Below are positions 23,096 to 35,017 of a stretch of 64,000 nt of DNA, one piece after another. The translations under genes and the position numbers were made by a program. The notes below the pieces were generated by a model. The model saw nothing but the letters and a program-made list of their open reading frames with translations, did no database searches and was not told the DNA's origin. This DNA comes from Rosa chinensis (taxonomy: Eukaryota; Streptophyta; Magnoliopsida; Rosales; Rosaceae). Numbering within the stretch: position 1 is the stretch's first letter; each line of letters begins with the position of its first letter. The DNA is taken from positions 68,175,823 through 68,239,822 of the forward strand of contig NC_037092.1 in the NCBI RefSeq assembly GCF_002994745.2, given 5' to 3'.

Positions 23096-23289
23096 TTTGC
23101 GGGCTTTTACGGGCCGGGCCTAGCGGGCTTTTGGCGGGCCGAGTTTTTGCCAGCTTTTTTGCGGGCCTCCATCTGCCCACCAAGGCGGACTTTTGCGGGT
23201 TTTTTGACGGGCCAGGCCGGGCCAAAAGCCCTGCGGGCCGGCGGGCCTCCATCGGCCCACTTGATCCATGGGCTTTTTGATGAGGCCTA
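23096..23289. repeat. Right sub-terminal GGGC-rich region of the hAT element
   Basis: Dense GCGGGC, GGGCCGGGCC and GGCGGGCC words in both orientations, mirroring those at 14176-14225 on the left end. In hAT elements such short repeats are transposase binding sites. A chance open frame fused to Copia B reverse transcriptase runs through here and is not a real protein. Confidence 0.8.
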
Positions 23290-23297
23290 GTTTTGAG

Positions 23298-24397
23298 AAC
23301 ATTAAACCTTTTCCTGGTGCAGACTTCAAATACCTCATGATCCCCACTACAACATCCATGTGTCTTTCACTTGGATTGTGCATAAACTGACTCACAACAC
23401 TAACTACATAGGCTACATCAAGTCTTGTATGTGATAAGTAAATCAGACGTCCCACTAACCTTTGGTACCGAGGTCTTTCAGTTGGAACTTGCTTAGGGTA
23501 TTCTGCCAATTTGTGGTTTTGCTCAATTAAAGTATCAATTGGGCAATAATCTAACATGCCTGTTTCTGCCAAGAGGTCCAGCACATACTTTCTCTGACAT
23601 AAGAAGATACCATCTCTCCCCCTTGGCAACCTCTATCCCCAAGAAATACTTTAAGTCACCTAGATTCTTCATCTCAAATTCGGATAATAACTTCTCCTCA
23701 AGGCTTTCAATTTCTACTAGATCATTCCCTGTGATCACCATATCATCTACATATATGATTAGCACAGTCACCTTCCCCTTTTGGTGTTTCAGGAATAAGG
23801 TGTGATCAGAATTGCTCTGCTTATATCCAAAACGTCTCATGGATTGAGTAAACCTACCAAACCATGCACGGGGTGACTGTTTCAGTCCATAAAGGGACTT
23901 CTTCAACCTGCACACAATATCACCTGGTATATCATGTATAGAACTAGGAGGTAAGTTCATGTAAACTTTTTCAGTTAGCTCTCCATGAAGGAAAGCATTC
24001 TTAATATCAAACTGATGGAGTGGCCAATTCAGGTTTGCTGCCAGTGACAATAACACTCGAACATTATTCATCTTGGCTATTGGAGCAAAAGTCTCATCAT
24101 AGTCAATCTTATACGTCTGAGTAAACCTTTAGCCACCAACCTTGCCTTATACCTGCTTATTGTGCCATCTGCATTATGTTTCACAGTGAAGACCTACCTA
24201 CATCCAATTGGTTTTTTTCCACGGGGTAGTAGTACAAGTTCCCAGGTGTGATTCTTTTCTAGTGCCTCCATTTCTTCCTCCATTGCCTTGGCCCATTTTG
24301 GGTCTTTCATAGCCTCCTGCACCTTGTCAGGTACAGATACAGAGGATATTTGATTCACAAATGATGCATAAGGTTTGGATAACCTCTGGTGTGACAC
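23298..24397 (-). pseudogene. Copia B reverse transcriptase, interrupted
   Basis: Minus strand. Begins with MKDPKWAKAMEEEMEAL and NHTWELV (24397-24194), then FDIKNAFLHGEL, LKKSLYGLKQSPRAW, the catalytic IYVDDMVITGND (about 23740), LGDLKYFLGIEVA, and QRKYVLDLL...YQRLVGRLIYLSHTRLDVAY down to LMFSK at 23297. Here the hAT duplication begins, and the frame resumes at 14155. Stops and frame changes occur near 24190 and 24070 and near 23630. Enzyme activity requires the RNase H half now 9 kb away, so it is dead. Confidence 0.88.
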
Positions 24398-24459
24398 AAA
24401 GTTAGCTATTGGATATTTGGCTTTAGCAGTTATGGAAGTTCATACCTTTTTGCTGGTTG

Positions 24460-24830
24460 ACCGCGGGTGGTTCTACTAGGTAACACATATGTAGAAGAGA
24501 CTAGGGTGGAGTATCAGGTAAGGGGAAAGCCTGTATAGAATCTTCTTCAGCTTCAAAAGTCGATTGGTCAATGTCGACATCGATGTCTTCTTTGTCTGGG
24601 GATTGACATGTCAACTCCCTCTTTTTTTGATAGGTCGACTGCTTGACTAGTCGACTGTAAAATTTCTTTGACTGACAGGTCAACTCCCCCTGTCGACTGG
24701 TCATTAACGACTTCAAGTCTAGGGATTGACATGTCAACTCCCCCTGTCGACTCTGGAATTTCAGCAGTGCTTACTTCTTCTGCTTCTTCTTCTGCATCTT
24801 GATTCTTCTTCAATGCTCCACCAGCATACA
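24460..24830 (-). pseudogene. Copia B integrase-RT linker with short peptide repeats
   Basis: The region between integrase and reverse transcriptase carries several copies of a STGGVDMS / STGGVDLS / QAVDLSKKEGVDMS-like peptide. The DNA repeats GTCGACTGG and GACATGTCAACTCCC in several phases. This part of Copia pol is normally variable and has no catalytic role. Two overlapping frames are open, so the repeats have also expanded or contracted out of frame. Confidence 0.6.
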
Positions 24831-26206
24831 TCTCTTCAAAAAATTCATTCTCCCCCTGAAGAGAGTTGTTGGTGGGGGAGAAATATCACATGTCTTCATA
24901 GAAAGACACGTCCATGGTGATGTAGAACTTCGTGTAGGTGGGTGATAACACTTATATCCTTTCTGATGAGAACCATAGCCTACAATGACACACTTCAGAG
25001 CCCAGGCATCCAACTTTAACCGCTGGTTTTTTGGTATATGGACAAAGGCAACACATCCAAAGACTTGGGCAGGTAGGTTATGGAATGAAGGAATAGAGAC
25101 ATGGGTTGACAAGACTTCGAAGGGAATACTCCCCTGAAGGACACTGGAAGGAAGACGATTAATGAGGTGGGATGCAGTTTGGACCGCTTCACCCCATAGA
25201 TACTTGGGCATATGAGCACCAAATAATAATGCTCGGGCTATGTCTAAGAGATGACGGTTTTTACGCTCTGACACACCATTTTTTTCTGGTGTGTAGGGAC
25301 AAGTAGTTTGATACTCCCCCCCCCCAAAAAAAAAAAATTATCAGAACGAAAAACTTTGATAAGGCCATTAAATTGTGTTTGAATCATTTTTTTGAAATGC
25401 AGTAAATACAGCATCCTTAGACCTAAGCAATGCAACCCATGACAATCGAGTACAATCGTTAATAAATAGAACAAAATAACACATCCCAGAAATAGTGGGT
25501 TCGATGGGTGAATAACACGTGAACAAAATAACACGTCAGAGTGAATAATTTCAAAGGGAATGAAACTTTTATTAGAAAGACTCAATGGGTAACTGACTCG
25601 ATGGCTTTTTGTCAAAACACAAGTTTCACAATGTAAGGAAGACTCATTAATGCCAACAAATAAAGAGGGCATAGTTTTACGCATTACACTGAAAGAAGGA
25701 TGCCCTAAGCGTCTATGCCATAACCACACTTCATTCCATTCTCTAGAATTCAAAGTCAAAGTGACTGATGCAGTCTTCCTTGGCTTCTCCCCAGCATATG
25801 CTTGGTCCAGATGAAACAATCTTCCCCTCAGATATCCCCTGCCGATTACCTCCCTAGTCAGAAGATCCTGAAAAAGAACATACATAGGAAAGAATGTTAC
25901 AGAGCACATGGATTGAGTATTGAGCTGAGGAACCAAGATTAGATGATGAGACAAGTCAGGCACATATAAGACATCATGTAAAACTAAGGTGGGTGTGACT
26001 CTTATGGACCCAACGCCTAGGACATGGAAGGACTCACCATTGGCATTTATAACATGTGACACACTAGGAGTGGATAAACTAATGAAGTATTTCCTATCAT
26101 AGGTCATATGATCAGAAGTACTAGAATCAATAATCCAAGTATCTGAATCTACAAATTTTGAAACTTTTAAAGCCACACCAATCTTACCAGTACCTCTACC
26201 AACCAT
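24810..26206 (-). pseudogene. Copia B protease and integrase, frameshifted
   Basis: Minus strand. The protease-like site reads DTWIIDSSTSDHMTYD: the usual Asp-Ser-Gly is Asp-Ser-Ser. The zinc region follows (WHRRLGHPSFSVM and LHCETCVLTKSHR), then integrase with IIHSDV, FRSDN and NGVSERKNRHLLDIARAL, and a C-terminal part (YLWGEAVQTASHLINRLPS, AQVFGCVAFVHI). A homopolymer block of C's and A's (about 25317-25336) breaks the frame between FRSDN and the Glu motif; another change lies near 25500. The element needs integrase to insert its cDNA; this copy cannot make it in one piece. Confidence 0.85.
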
Positions 26207-27359
26207 TGATGCTGAAGGATTGTCAACTCTGCCTGTGGTATGATCTTGCCCTGCAATACCAAGGTACTCCGAATTCTGAACTAGATAAACAACTGCCTTT
26301 CCTTTCCCTCAAGGTCCTGTTGGCTTAGGCTTGCTGAAATATCCAGCTGGATACCCAACCAGCTTATAGCAAGTCTCCTTGGCATGTCCAGGTAGATTGC
26401 AATGCTGACATACCAACCCAGAATTGGCTACTAATGAAGGAGCCTGAGTCATGGGACGAAGTCCTAAAGGTGGTGCAGTGAAGCCAGGAGGTGGACCTTG
26501 AGCTTGTGAATGCTTAGCTTAGATTGTCAGGCTAGAGATTTCATAAATAACTCCCTTTGCGCTATCCTGCTGAGACTCATCCTTACGGATGTAGTTAAAC
26601 GCCTCAATAAGGGAAGGAGACTCTTGGCGACGTAGCAGCTCTCCCTTGGCATTGTCATGTCTAGCATCTAATCCACTGAGAAACTGGTGCACACGCTGCA
26701 ACTCCTTCTGTTTGACATACCAGGCTATATCCTCAGCATCCTTCAATTTGTTTGGTCGCCGCTGATCAATCTCAGCCCAAACGTTCTTCAGCTGAGTGAA
26801 GAACACTGAAACTACTTGTCCATCCTACTTCATCCTTGTTGCCTTGTACAACAACTCATAGATCTGAGAAAAGTCAGATTCATTTAGATAGAGATCATTG
26901 AGCATCTTCCACACAATGATCAATTGGACTACCTCATCAATCACACCCAATGATCAATTGGACTACCTCATCAATCATGGCCTTGTATAGAATTGGTAGT
27001 ACAAGTCCATCAGCATATTCCCACTTGACATATTCTTCACTTTGATCATTCGTCGGCGCCTTAATGGTACCAGTGACATAACCCATCTTGTGGATTCCAT
27101 GAAGGTGGGCTGAAATCATCTTCGTCCATGTTCTGTAATTCCCAGGTCCATTCAATTTTGCTCCTCTGAACGAACCTGAGGAAGAATCCTGATTTTGAAT
27201 GCAAACTTCAACTTTCTGAATACTGGAATTGCTAGTATTCCCTCCTTCTAGAAGTGGAGTATCAAGGCCAGCCGTTGGAATACCAACAGAAACAATCGTG
27301 CAGCCGAATTGAGATAGAAGGTAAGTTGACAAGTTGAGAGGGATTGATCGACTAGTCAA
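26207..27359 (-). pseudogene. Copia B gag (UBN2-like), broken
   Basis: Minus strand. The N-terminal part (27359-26937) has FRGAKLNGPGNYRTWTKMISAHL and MGYVTGTIKAP, as in gag of the Tork/Retrofit style. The next part (26806-26519) has LKNVWAEIDQRRP and QRVHQFLSGLDARHDNAKGELL. A CCHC knuckle-like CQHCNLPGHAKETC follows near 26400. At least two frame breaks separate them, and a short direct repeat (CAATGATCAATTGGACTACC, 26916 and 26949) sits at one of them. Confidence 0.8.
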
Positions 27360-27494
27360 GAAACAGTAGTAAGCCTTCTAAAAACCAGAAAACAATCCTA
27401 ACCCCCGAATTCGAGGAAAGAACAATCTTACCCTAGAGTGTAAGGAAAGAAGAATGAAGGAAAAAACAAAGAGACAAAGTCCTCTCGGATCTTC

Positions 27495-27506
27495 GCTCTG
27501 ATACCA
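27495..27506 (-). other. Primer-binding site of Copia B (initiator tRNA-Met)
   Basis: On the minus strand TGGTATCAGAGC, the standard plant Copia primer-binding site, sits 2 nt inside the 5' LTR. It matches the 3' end of initiator tRNA-Met and starts minus-strand DNA synthesis. Confidence 0.92.
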
Positions 27507-27508
27507 AG

Positions 27509-27752
27509 TCAAATATTGAGATGGAAAAAGAGAAAATATTTGTGAGTGAGAATTCTTCTATATTATTCACAATTGTGTAAGGGATATATATACAAAACCC
27601 TATTGTACTATACTTGTACTACACATTAGTACGATCTAGTATAGGAAACTAATCCCTATAAGGAAACTACTGAATACACAAATTCTCTACATGACTCACG
27701 CGTCAACTAATAATGACTGACATGTCAACATAATGACTCACACATATCAACA
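27509..27752 (-). repeat. 5' LTR of Copia B
   Basis: Minus strand begins TGTTGATATGTGTGAG. It aligns with 13437-13650; two small extra segments make it about 30 bp longer. Confidence 0.85.
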
Positions 27753-28867
27753 AAATCTGAAAGGCATTGTTCACTGTGGAAGGGTGAAATGAAGTGAAGG
27801 GGGAAATAAGAACAAAATTGACGGAAAAAAAATGGTGTCGTTAGCCTTGAAAATACAGATGGCCTGATTAAGTAAAAGTCAGATGTTGACTAAGGAAAAT
27901 TCTATAATACATACTCGTATGTCATACACACATTTATAAATGCGACAACAAATTTGTTGTCAGAGTGGTAATATTGAGTCCTATTTTGTGTAATCTTAGT
28001 TCTCTTAATGATAATAATTACACCACCTACGAATCTTGTTATAAATTTTTGAACAAATTCATTATCAATGTTGTAATTTTTGTTTAATTATATGTAAATA
28101 ATGTAAATGAATATAGTAACTTTGTTCTCAATATTGTAATTTTGATTCATATATATTTCAAATAGATGTAAAATGAGTGTATGATAAACATTACAGTACC
28201 ATAACTTGTCTCGTTGACTAATAATAGCCTTTAAATTTGAATAAATGGACCAAATTAAAAGTTAAGGACAACCAAGGCTAGAGACTATCCAAGAAATAGA
28301 TCCGGATATGAATTCGAGTAAAAATATTACCCAACATAATTTATCTTGTAGTCATTTAGAGATTAGATGCTTAATTATCTAGAGATCGACCCATTTAAGA
28401 TATAATGTGTCTCTTAATTACAATCCATTGATACAAGAGAACACATCTTGATTCCATTTATGAAGAAACCAATTGAGGATTTAAGGGAATACAATATGTG
28501 TTTGTTTGTTTTGCTACTGCACCAAAATATTTTAATGGGTTCTCTATATACTCTTTTAAAGAGATCGATCAAACCACTCGTAGTTTAAGAATGTCAATGA
28601 GTGAATGAGCTATTTGAGGGCTTTGATTTTCGAATAAGAATAATATTTTGGTGAGTTTGGTTAAAGTGAACCTATGATTATGCAATTTACTGTTTAGGAT
28701 TTTTTGGATCTAAATTACATGTAGTTCCGACATTAGAAAATTAAAATGGGTAGGTGACCATTTATTTTGGAGTTGTGTTTGGGAGATTTGTGAGAGTTTT
28801 AGCCTTTGATTTGATTTTGATAAATTTGGGTGAACTTGGCTAGTGGAGTAAGTAATTCAATTTATAG
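27753..28867. other. AT-rich spacer
   Basis: No gene, terminal repeat or tandem repeat was recognised. Long A/T-rich stretches with no coding signal. Confidence 0.4.
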
Positions 28868-30366
28868 ATTTTTTTTATTTTATTTTTATCAATGAATAAC
28901 TTCATTAAAGAATGAAGATTACAATGATATTGGGTACAAAGAGCTCTAAAGAAGACTCTCCCCACTTTAGACTTCACAAGTGAAGTCCATAATGACATAC
29001 TGATGGAGCCAAAATGGCCCCGACTCCAAACACAAAAAAGGTTGACTTAACTGCAAGGCTTGCTTTGCAAGGCGATGTGCAACCATGTTACAATCACGCT
29101 TCACAAAGTGCCAATTATAACTAGAAAACGATAAAACTAACTGCTTAACTTCATCTAAAATATGGCCTTCCAAACTTAGATCACCACTCACATCATGCAA
29201 TGCATTTAGTACTGTTAGTGCATCTCCCTCAACTTCTAAACTCAAAAATCCAACATGTAGAGCAAACCTGAGACCATGCAGTAGTGCCAAAGACTCCACA
29301 ACCCTCAGTGAAATATTACCAACCTGGGGAACTACCATAGCCCCCCGTAGATTTCCTTGATGATCTCGGAAAATAACTCCCAGCCCACATACACCTTTCT
29401 TAACATCCGTTGCCCCATCAAAATTCATCTTGAGGCAGCCCAAATCAGGAGGTTTCCAAACATGACGCTCCAAATTCAGATTCTCCTTCGCTGTTCCTTG
29501 CACATCTCTTCTCGGTTCACACTTGTTAGCTTTCGCATTGGCTGCATCAAATTGTAGCTGCCACTCTCCAGCTGCAGAAACTAATTCCTCTGGCTTTAAA
29601 GTCCTTTCACCATGACGGTGAAGATTTCTATTTCTCCAAATCCACCAAACAATAAATCCCAAAGCTTCCAAGTCACTTCCAACAGCGGTATCAATGACAT
29701 GTGCAATAGGATCAAATAGAGATGGTTCTTGCCATACCTTACATACTTCACGTAAAAAAGAAAGCTTCCAAACCCTTTTTGCATGAGGACACTCCCAAAT
29801 ACATGAATTGTAGATTCCACAACTGCATTACAAAGCCAACACGAGGCATCTGGTGTTATCTTTCTTCTTTGCAAATTCTGGCCACATGGAATATAATTAA
29901 GAATAGCCCTCCAAAGCAATAGTTTAATTTTATGTGGTACTTTCAAAGCCCAAATTTTCCTCCAAACTACCGACACACTTGAAGAGCTACATTCAGCCAC
30001 ACTTCCACTCTTTTTTGCTATCAAATCACGAGCCACCCAATACCCCGTTTTCACACTGTAGCTTCCATTCTTCGTATAATGCCAAACCAACCTATCCGGA
30101 ATCATTCGTAACCCCAAAGGCATACTTAATATCATCTCTGCCTCATGATCTAGGAAGCTTGATTTTATTAAAGGAACATTCCAAGCCCCAGACTCTGTAA
30201 GTAGGTTAGCCACAGTCCACTCTGCTGGAAGATTTACAGGCGATACAACTTTAAAACTAGTAGGGCAAGGTAACCAACGATCGTCTTTAAGTCTAACGCG
30301 CTGACCATTTCCAATACGCCACCTAGTTCCACAATCAAGCACCTGACCATTTCTCAATCTCCTCAT
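28868..30366 (-). mobile_element. LINE (L1-like), 5'-truncated, ORF2 C-terminal part
   Basis: Minus strand. From 30366 the protein has the plant LINE zinc region: GTRWRIGNGQRVRLKDDRWLP, WHYTKNGSYSVKTGYW, then VPHKIKLLLWRAI and CWLCNAVVESTIHVF (zf-RVT). A one-base frame change near 29800 follows. The second part (29671-28967) continues with FIVWWIWRNRNLHRHG and an RNase H fold (LKMNFDGATD, VVESLALLHGLRFAL, LEVEGDALTVL, FVKRDCNMVAHRLAKQA). The reverse transcriptase and endonuclease are missing at the 5' side. The A-rich 3' tail is at about 28868-28895. It is dead, but its family may have mobilised the SINEs. Confidence 0.88.
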
Positions 30367-31268
30367 TTTGCTCTCTCAATCTCCTTTGCCCACTATAAAT
30401 AGACTAAAAAACATATTGTAAAATGTTATTTACATCAGACTTTGCATGCTGTAAATTGAAGACATGTTTTCAAGCATGTCTTTTTACATTAAATAACATC
30501 TCTAAATTTAAGCATAGCAAGCCGTAAAAGACATGTTTTCTTCAAATTTATGGCAAGCATAGCAAGATATAAATTATAAAAGACATGTTTTCTTCCAATT
30601 TACATGCAGCCTACATATCACGCGATCGTTCAGTTTTGAAATTGAAAATCTAGGCTACTCTTTGCTTGTTGCAATTTCATAACAGAACTTTAGCTTCTAT
30701 ATAGAGTTTATCAGTAATAATTAAGTATATATACAACTGAGCATGCGATGCTGCGGATATATCATTGATATGGTTCAGCTTAATAATTACAAACATTCGA
30801 TACATTACATAAGCACACATTATAGTACTGTTTTACATATTCCAAACTTTGCTATCATAACCAGATATGTGTTTTGATAGATTATGTGTTTGCCAATTCA
30901 GCTATCACAATCAGAGTCCGCTTAATTTCTCAAGTTCATTCAAGTCTTCAAGGCAGGATTGTGTAGAGTATCTTATTCATTCAAAAGCATATGCAGGAAG
31001 ATCTGAGTTCTGGCTTATATTAAAAGCTTGTGCTGATCGCTGATTATCTTTATAAATATGATATAGTATCTCATTTAGAGTAGGATAAATTTTTTTTTTC
31101 CCAAGCATATTCATCACCAAATGCTGCATTGATTCTATAAGGAAAACAAAAATAGTGCGGGTATAAGGTTTTGTTTTGGGACATATATAAAAACCAGTGA
31201 CATTATACAGTCAAAATAAGAAATGTCACACACCTTTCTCAAAAGATAAAATCTATCAAATTCAAAAG
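30367..31268. other. AT-rich spacer with short repeated words
   Basis: No gene. The words AAAAGACATGTTTTCTTC and AAGACATGTTTTCAAGCATGTC recur (30450-30600) in direct and inverted forms, suggesting a decayed small MITE, but no borders could be set. The rest is A/T-rich. Confidence 0.35.
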
Positions 31269-31505
31269 TGTTAAAGTAAATCAAGAATATGTGTTTGATC
31301 CAAACTCTAGGTTACTTGACCTAGTTGTAATAGGGTTTTGAATTAGAGATATTCTCAGAGATATTTATCAATATTCGATTAATTGTACGATTATCTTTCC
31401 TTGTACAACTCTGACTCTATGTTTTGTAATTCTCTATATAAAGAGGCCCCTATTATCAATGAAAGTACGACTCAATTCTCTCCAAATTTCAGTTTTCCTT
31501 AAACA
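31269..31505 (+). repeat. 5' LTR of Copia D
   Basis: TGTTAAAG...CTTAAACA, 237 bp, with a TATA-like CTATATAAAGAG near 31433. Same length as the 3' LTR. Confidence 0.92.
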
Positions 31506-32507
31506 CGTTATCAACACGACGCTCTAACCCTAAAACCTAATAGCCAAAACCCTTTCGGCCCCCACCGTACACCTTGAAGCCCTCCACACCAGGAGTCCAG
31601 AACCGGCTGCAGAAAGACCATAACCGGCCAAAAACCTACCAAACCGGCCACCGGAAGCTCCAAACCACCAGCAACAAATATTCCACCTGTTCATCACCTT
31701 TTGGACCTCCAATTGCTACTAAATTTTTCCAGCAGTAGCGCCTCAATCCTAGGATTTGGAATTTTTTTTTTCAGGAACCGGCCTAAAGGATCGGAACCAG
31801 CCACAAATAGAGCCTGCACCCTTGAACCGCCAGAGAGAAGAAAAGAAGAAGAAAGAAAGAAAGAAAAGAGAAGAAGGCCCGCAGCCCAGTTGGCAGAAAG
31901 GAAAAAAAAAAAAAAGAGGTACAGGCCTACTAACGCAGGCAGCTCCGTGACCCATTGCCATGTCAGCATGGTGACCCACTGCCACGTCATCTCCGGTGCC
32001 ACATAAGCTCCGACGACTTTTCTGGCCAAATTTTCCGGCGACTATCCGACACTTTTTCCAGCAATTTTCTACACTTTTCAAGGTATGTTTTAAAGGTTCT
32101 ATTAGTTCCCGTTTTTGAAGTTTTTTTTTTTATCGTTTTTCTCTTCTTTTCTCGAGGACTTGCAACATTCCTTCTTCTATCCGCCTTTCTTCTTCATAGG
32201 GGAGACTGAAAACCGAATTGTGGGGGTTTGTGCTTACTCCAAACTTGGAGCTTGTTGAGATCTTCAAACTTCAAGTTTGTAGAGAATTTATGATCGACCA
32301 CTTATATCATTGTTTCGATCTAATCCAATACCTCTTGGAATCCGATTTCTTGGAAACGACTACACTCAGAAATCCCTAATTTCTTGGAAGCAATTACGCT
32401 CTGAAATTCATATTTTCTTGGGAGCGACTACCCTAAAATTTTTTATATGTTTTCGTGGTAGCCTTTTTCGCTCTGAAACTAACCCTTTTTCTTGTTCTCT
32501 TTCAGGA
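31506..32507 (+). other. Untranslated leader of Copia D
   Basis: About 1 kb between LTR and gag. It contains CCGGCC-rich sequence (31560-31660), a purine-rich run (31840-31920) and a T-rich run. Open frames here are compositional and were not called. A near-repeat of TTTCTTGGAA(A/G)C(G/A)A occurs three times around 32348-32430. Confidence 0.6.
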
Positions 32508-33551
32508 TGAGTAATCTCAACAAACTGGACTTCGCTCCATTAGGAACAACTGGCTCTGGATATCATAAGTAGGTTCGTGATATCCGCCAGCATCTCAAGG
32601 CTGATGGAATCCTGGATACGATTCTCGAGCCTAGCCAGGACGTGCTAACGGTTGAGCAAGCGTACTGGCTAGGCTCAAACTTTGGAAGAAAATAGAGCAG
32701 CCTTAGAGACAAATAATTCGAAAGCCATCATCCTAATGACTCGTCATATGGATGATTTGCTCTAGTACGACTATATGAATGAAGAAGATCCCAGAAGGCT
32801 ATGGGTCTCACTCGAAGAAAGATTTGGCAATGTCCGTGACTCACTGCTTCCTGAACTAGAAGTGAGATGGCATAGCCTCCGCTTTTGTGATTTCAAGTCA
32901 GTTATTGACTACAACTCGGAAGCACTTCACATTAAATCCTTAATGGAATTATGTGAAAAAGATATCACAGATGCGATGTTGATTGAGAGGACTCTCTCTA
33001 CCTTCCCCGTCTCTGCTTTGATGGTTGCAAAGAACTATCGAATCGATGTCATTGCAGGACGGATCACAAGGTTTCATGAGCTCATTGGAGCTATGAATGT
33101 CGCTAAAAAGCATGATAAGATCCTTGTGAAGAACTATAATTCGATACCCCCGGGAACAGAGCATATTCCAGAGTCCAATTATAGTCATGCCCCTGAGGGA
33201 GGGCGCCAAGAGTGAAACCCTAAATCTAAGGACAATTTTGGACGTTTTGGTCCATATTCTCGCTCTAATGAGGAAGGTAACCGCTAAAATAGGCGGACAC
33301 AGAACCGAAGAGGTCAACGTGGAAAGAGAGAGAGAGATAGAGAGAGGCAATGCCTCTGGCCATGTTGGTGGCGCCACCAACACTAAGAGCCATCCTAATG
33401 ACACTTTCAAAGGGCCTCAATTAATAGAGTTTGAGCATAGAGATGTATGTTCCCGATGTGGACTGTCCGGTCATTGGGCACACATTTGTAGAGCTCATGG
33501 AAATATTATCACCGCCTACAAAGCATATTGTGAAGTAAGAGAAGCTCACTA
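32508..33551 (+). pseudogene. Copia D gag with CCHC knuckle, broken and split
   Basis: Starts at ATG 32508 (MSNLNKLDFAPLGTTGSGY). An in-frame TAG follows after about 22 codons where related gag has Trp. The capsid core is at 32775-33215 (LWVSLEERFGNVRDSLLPEL, IKSLMELCEKDITDAMLIE), then a frame change, then a basic region and the knuckle CSRCGLSGHWAHIC near 33450-33490. The frame is cut at 33551 by the CACTA element and resumes at 37061 for a short tail. Homologous to gag of A1/A2 but clearly diverged. Confidence 0.85.
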
Positions 33552-34139
33552 CACTACGCCAATAATACAATCAGACAACACACTTCCAACAATTGCAGAA
33601 TTTTTAACTGTCATCTCTTAGTAATAGACGACAGCAAGAATTATTCTATTGTGTGAGACTACTTCAGTCAACACAATTTGCAGTATAAGTGTGAAGTTGT
33701 CCCGATTTTTAAATCAAACAACATAATTTTTGTTGTTGTTTGTCTCTTTTTCTTATTCAGACAACTGTTGTTACTTTGCTGTTGTCCCATTTTTAGACTC
33801 AGACAACAGTTATTTAGTGTCTGTTGTACAAATAATATTAAGACAATGATTAAGTTTTGATGTTGTCGGACTCATTTGGTTCAGACAACAGTCGTTTTTT
33901 GCTTCTTTGTTTTGTTGTGCAAGTTTCCTTTAAACAAATGAATTCACACAACAATTATTTGTTGCTTCTATAATCTGTTGTGCAACTCTCCTTTAGACAA
34001 TAGATATGAATTTATGTTGTCTGACTTTTCACACTTAACCAAAACTCAATTTTTGATCAACACCACTTTCATTTTGCCCGCCCATTTTTTGACCAAAAAC
34101 TAAATCTCGCCCTTTTCACAAAACCCTTTTTCACACTCT

Positions 34140-34640
34140 CGTATTCTTAAACACTGAGAATTCGACTTTCGTCCTCTCAAACCCAGTCCTCTGACCTCTC
34201 TCTCAGTCCCCTACTCCCCTTGATACAAAAATCAAAACACAGTGACCTGGTCTCAACGGTGGACGACGGCAGCACGGCGGGCGGAAGCTTTATCGCTTCT
34301 CTATCTCCTCGAACAATGGTCTTGGCCTTTCCACATCACTCGAGATCTCGGTCTCTCTCTCAAGTCTCAATCTCTCCTCGACGGCATCGACCCTCTCCTT
34401 CTCTCCTCGACGATCGAAGGTCTTTTTAATCGTCGTAAGTCGACAGCTCTAATCGAAAGCAAAGAAATGGAGCAGATCCAATTCAATCCTGGAGGTCTTT
34501 CTTTTATCTTTTATCCTTTCTTCTCTTTCGATTCATATATCATTTAATTTGTATGTTATGCTGCAATTTGCGAATACCCAAAACCAGAAATTGGTCCAGC
34601 CTTCCATCCTCAAGAGAGGAACTACTCAATAAGGTAGGAC
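34140..34640 (+). pseudogene. Gene-like GC-rich piece inside the CACTA element (unrecognised)
   Basis: A C/T-rich, GC-rich stretch that looks like a plant 5' UTR and first exon: TCTCTCTCAGTCCCC-type leader, then a 101-codon open frame (34242-34547). A possible splice donor AATAAG|GTAGGA follows at 34634. I do not recognise the protein. It most likely came from a host gene when the element captured genomic DNA. Confidence 0.4.
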
Positions 34641-35017
34641 AAAGGCTTTATGTGCCTCCTGAGCTGGAAACGATAATTCTTTGTCCGTCTGTCTCTGTGC
34701 GACTGTTGTTTGTTTTATTTCTGGTATCTTTGATCCTCTGCTGTTAGGTCTTGTTCTTCCTTTCATATTTGCCTTCTTGCACTTCTCTGCAAATCTTCAT
34801 AAATAAGCGGATTGACCATCAAATTTCCGCCCACTTTTAGCCCTCTGGGTCAATCACGCAATCTCAATCACGCCCTCTGGCTAAAGAGGCCTGAAAATTA
34901 TAAAGATTTAACATTCATTATGTGATATACTCTCTCCCAACGCTCTTCACTAACAAAGTTTAGGGGTTTTTGAACTTCCAGTGTGTCGTTATCACTAGTT
35001 TGGTGTTGAACATCAAG

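Larger units (their letters stand above)
14164..23289. mobile_element. hAT-type DNA transposon, non-autonomous, split by Copia A2
   Basis: An exact 8-bp duplication GTTTTGAG (14156-14163 and 23290-23297) flanks ends TAGGGGTCGTCAA and, on the other strand, TAGGCCTCATCAA (10 of 13 match). Eight-base duplications and TAGGG ends are typical of hAT. Both sub-terminal regions are rich in GGGC/GGGCCGGGC words, as in other plant hAT elements. It interrupts the reverse transcriptase of Copia B exactly at a codon run that resumes on the other side. The interior holds a 524-bp tandem array, AT/AC microsatellites and the whole of Copia A2. Without A2 the element is about 2.6 kb. No transposase was found. 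Confidence 0.93.
13437..27752 (-). mobile_element. Copia LTR retrotransposon B, split by a nested hAT element
   Basis: Minus-strand Copia element with LTRs at 27509-27752 (5') and 13437-13650 (3'). A primer-binding site complementary to initiator tRNA-Met (TGGTATCAGAGC) lies 2 nt inside the 5' LTR. A polypurine tract (TTGAGGGGGAG) lies inside the 3' LTR. Domain order is gag, protease, integrase, reverse transcriptase, RNase H, the Copia order. Bases 14164-23289 are a later hAT insertion inside the reverse transcriptase/RNase H region. Without that insertion the element is about 5.2 kb. Several stops and frame changes make it non-autonomous. No clean 5-bp flanking duplication was found (only AAAT near both ends). 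Confidence 0.9.
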
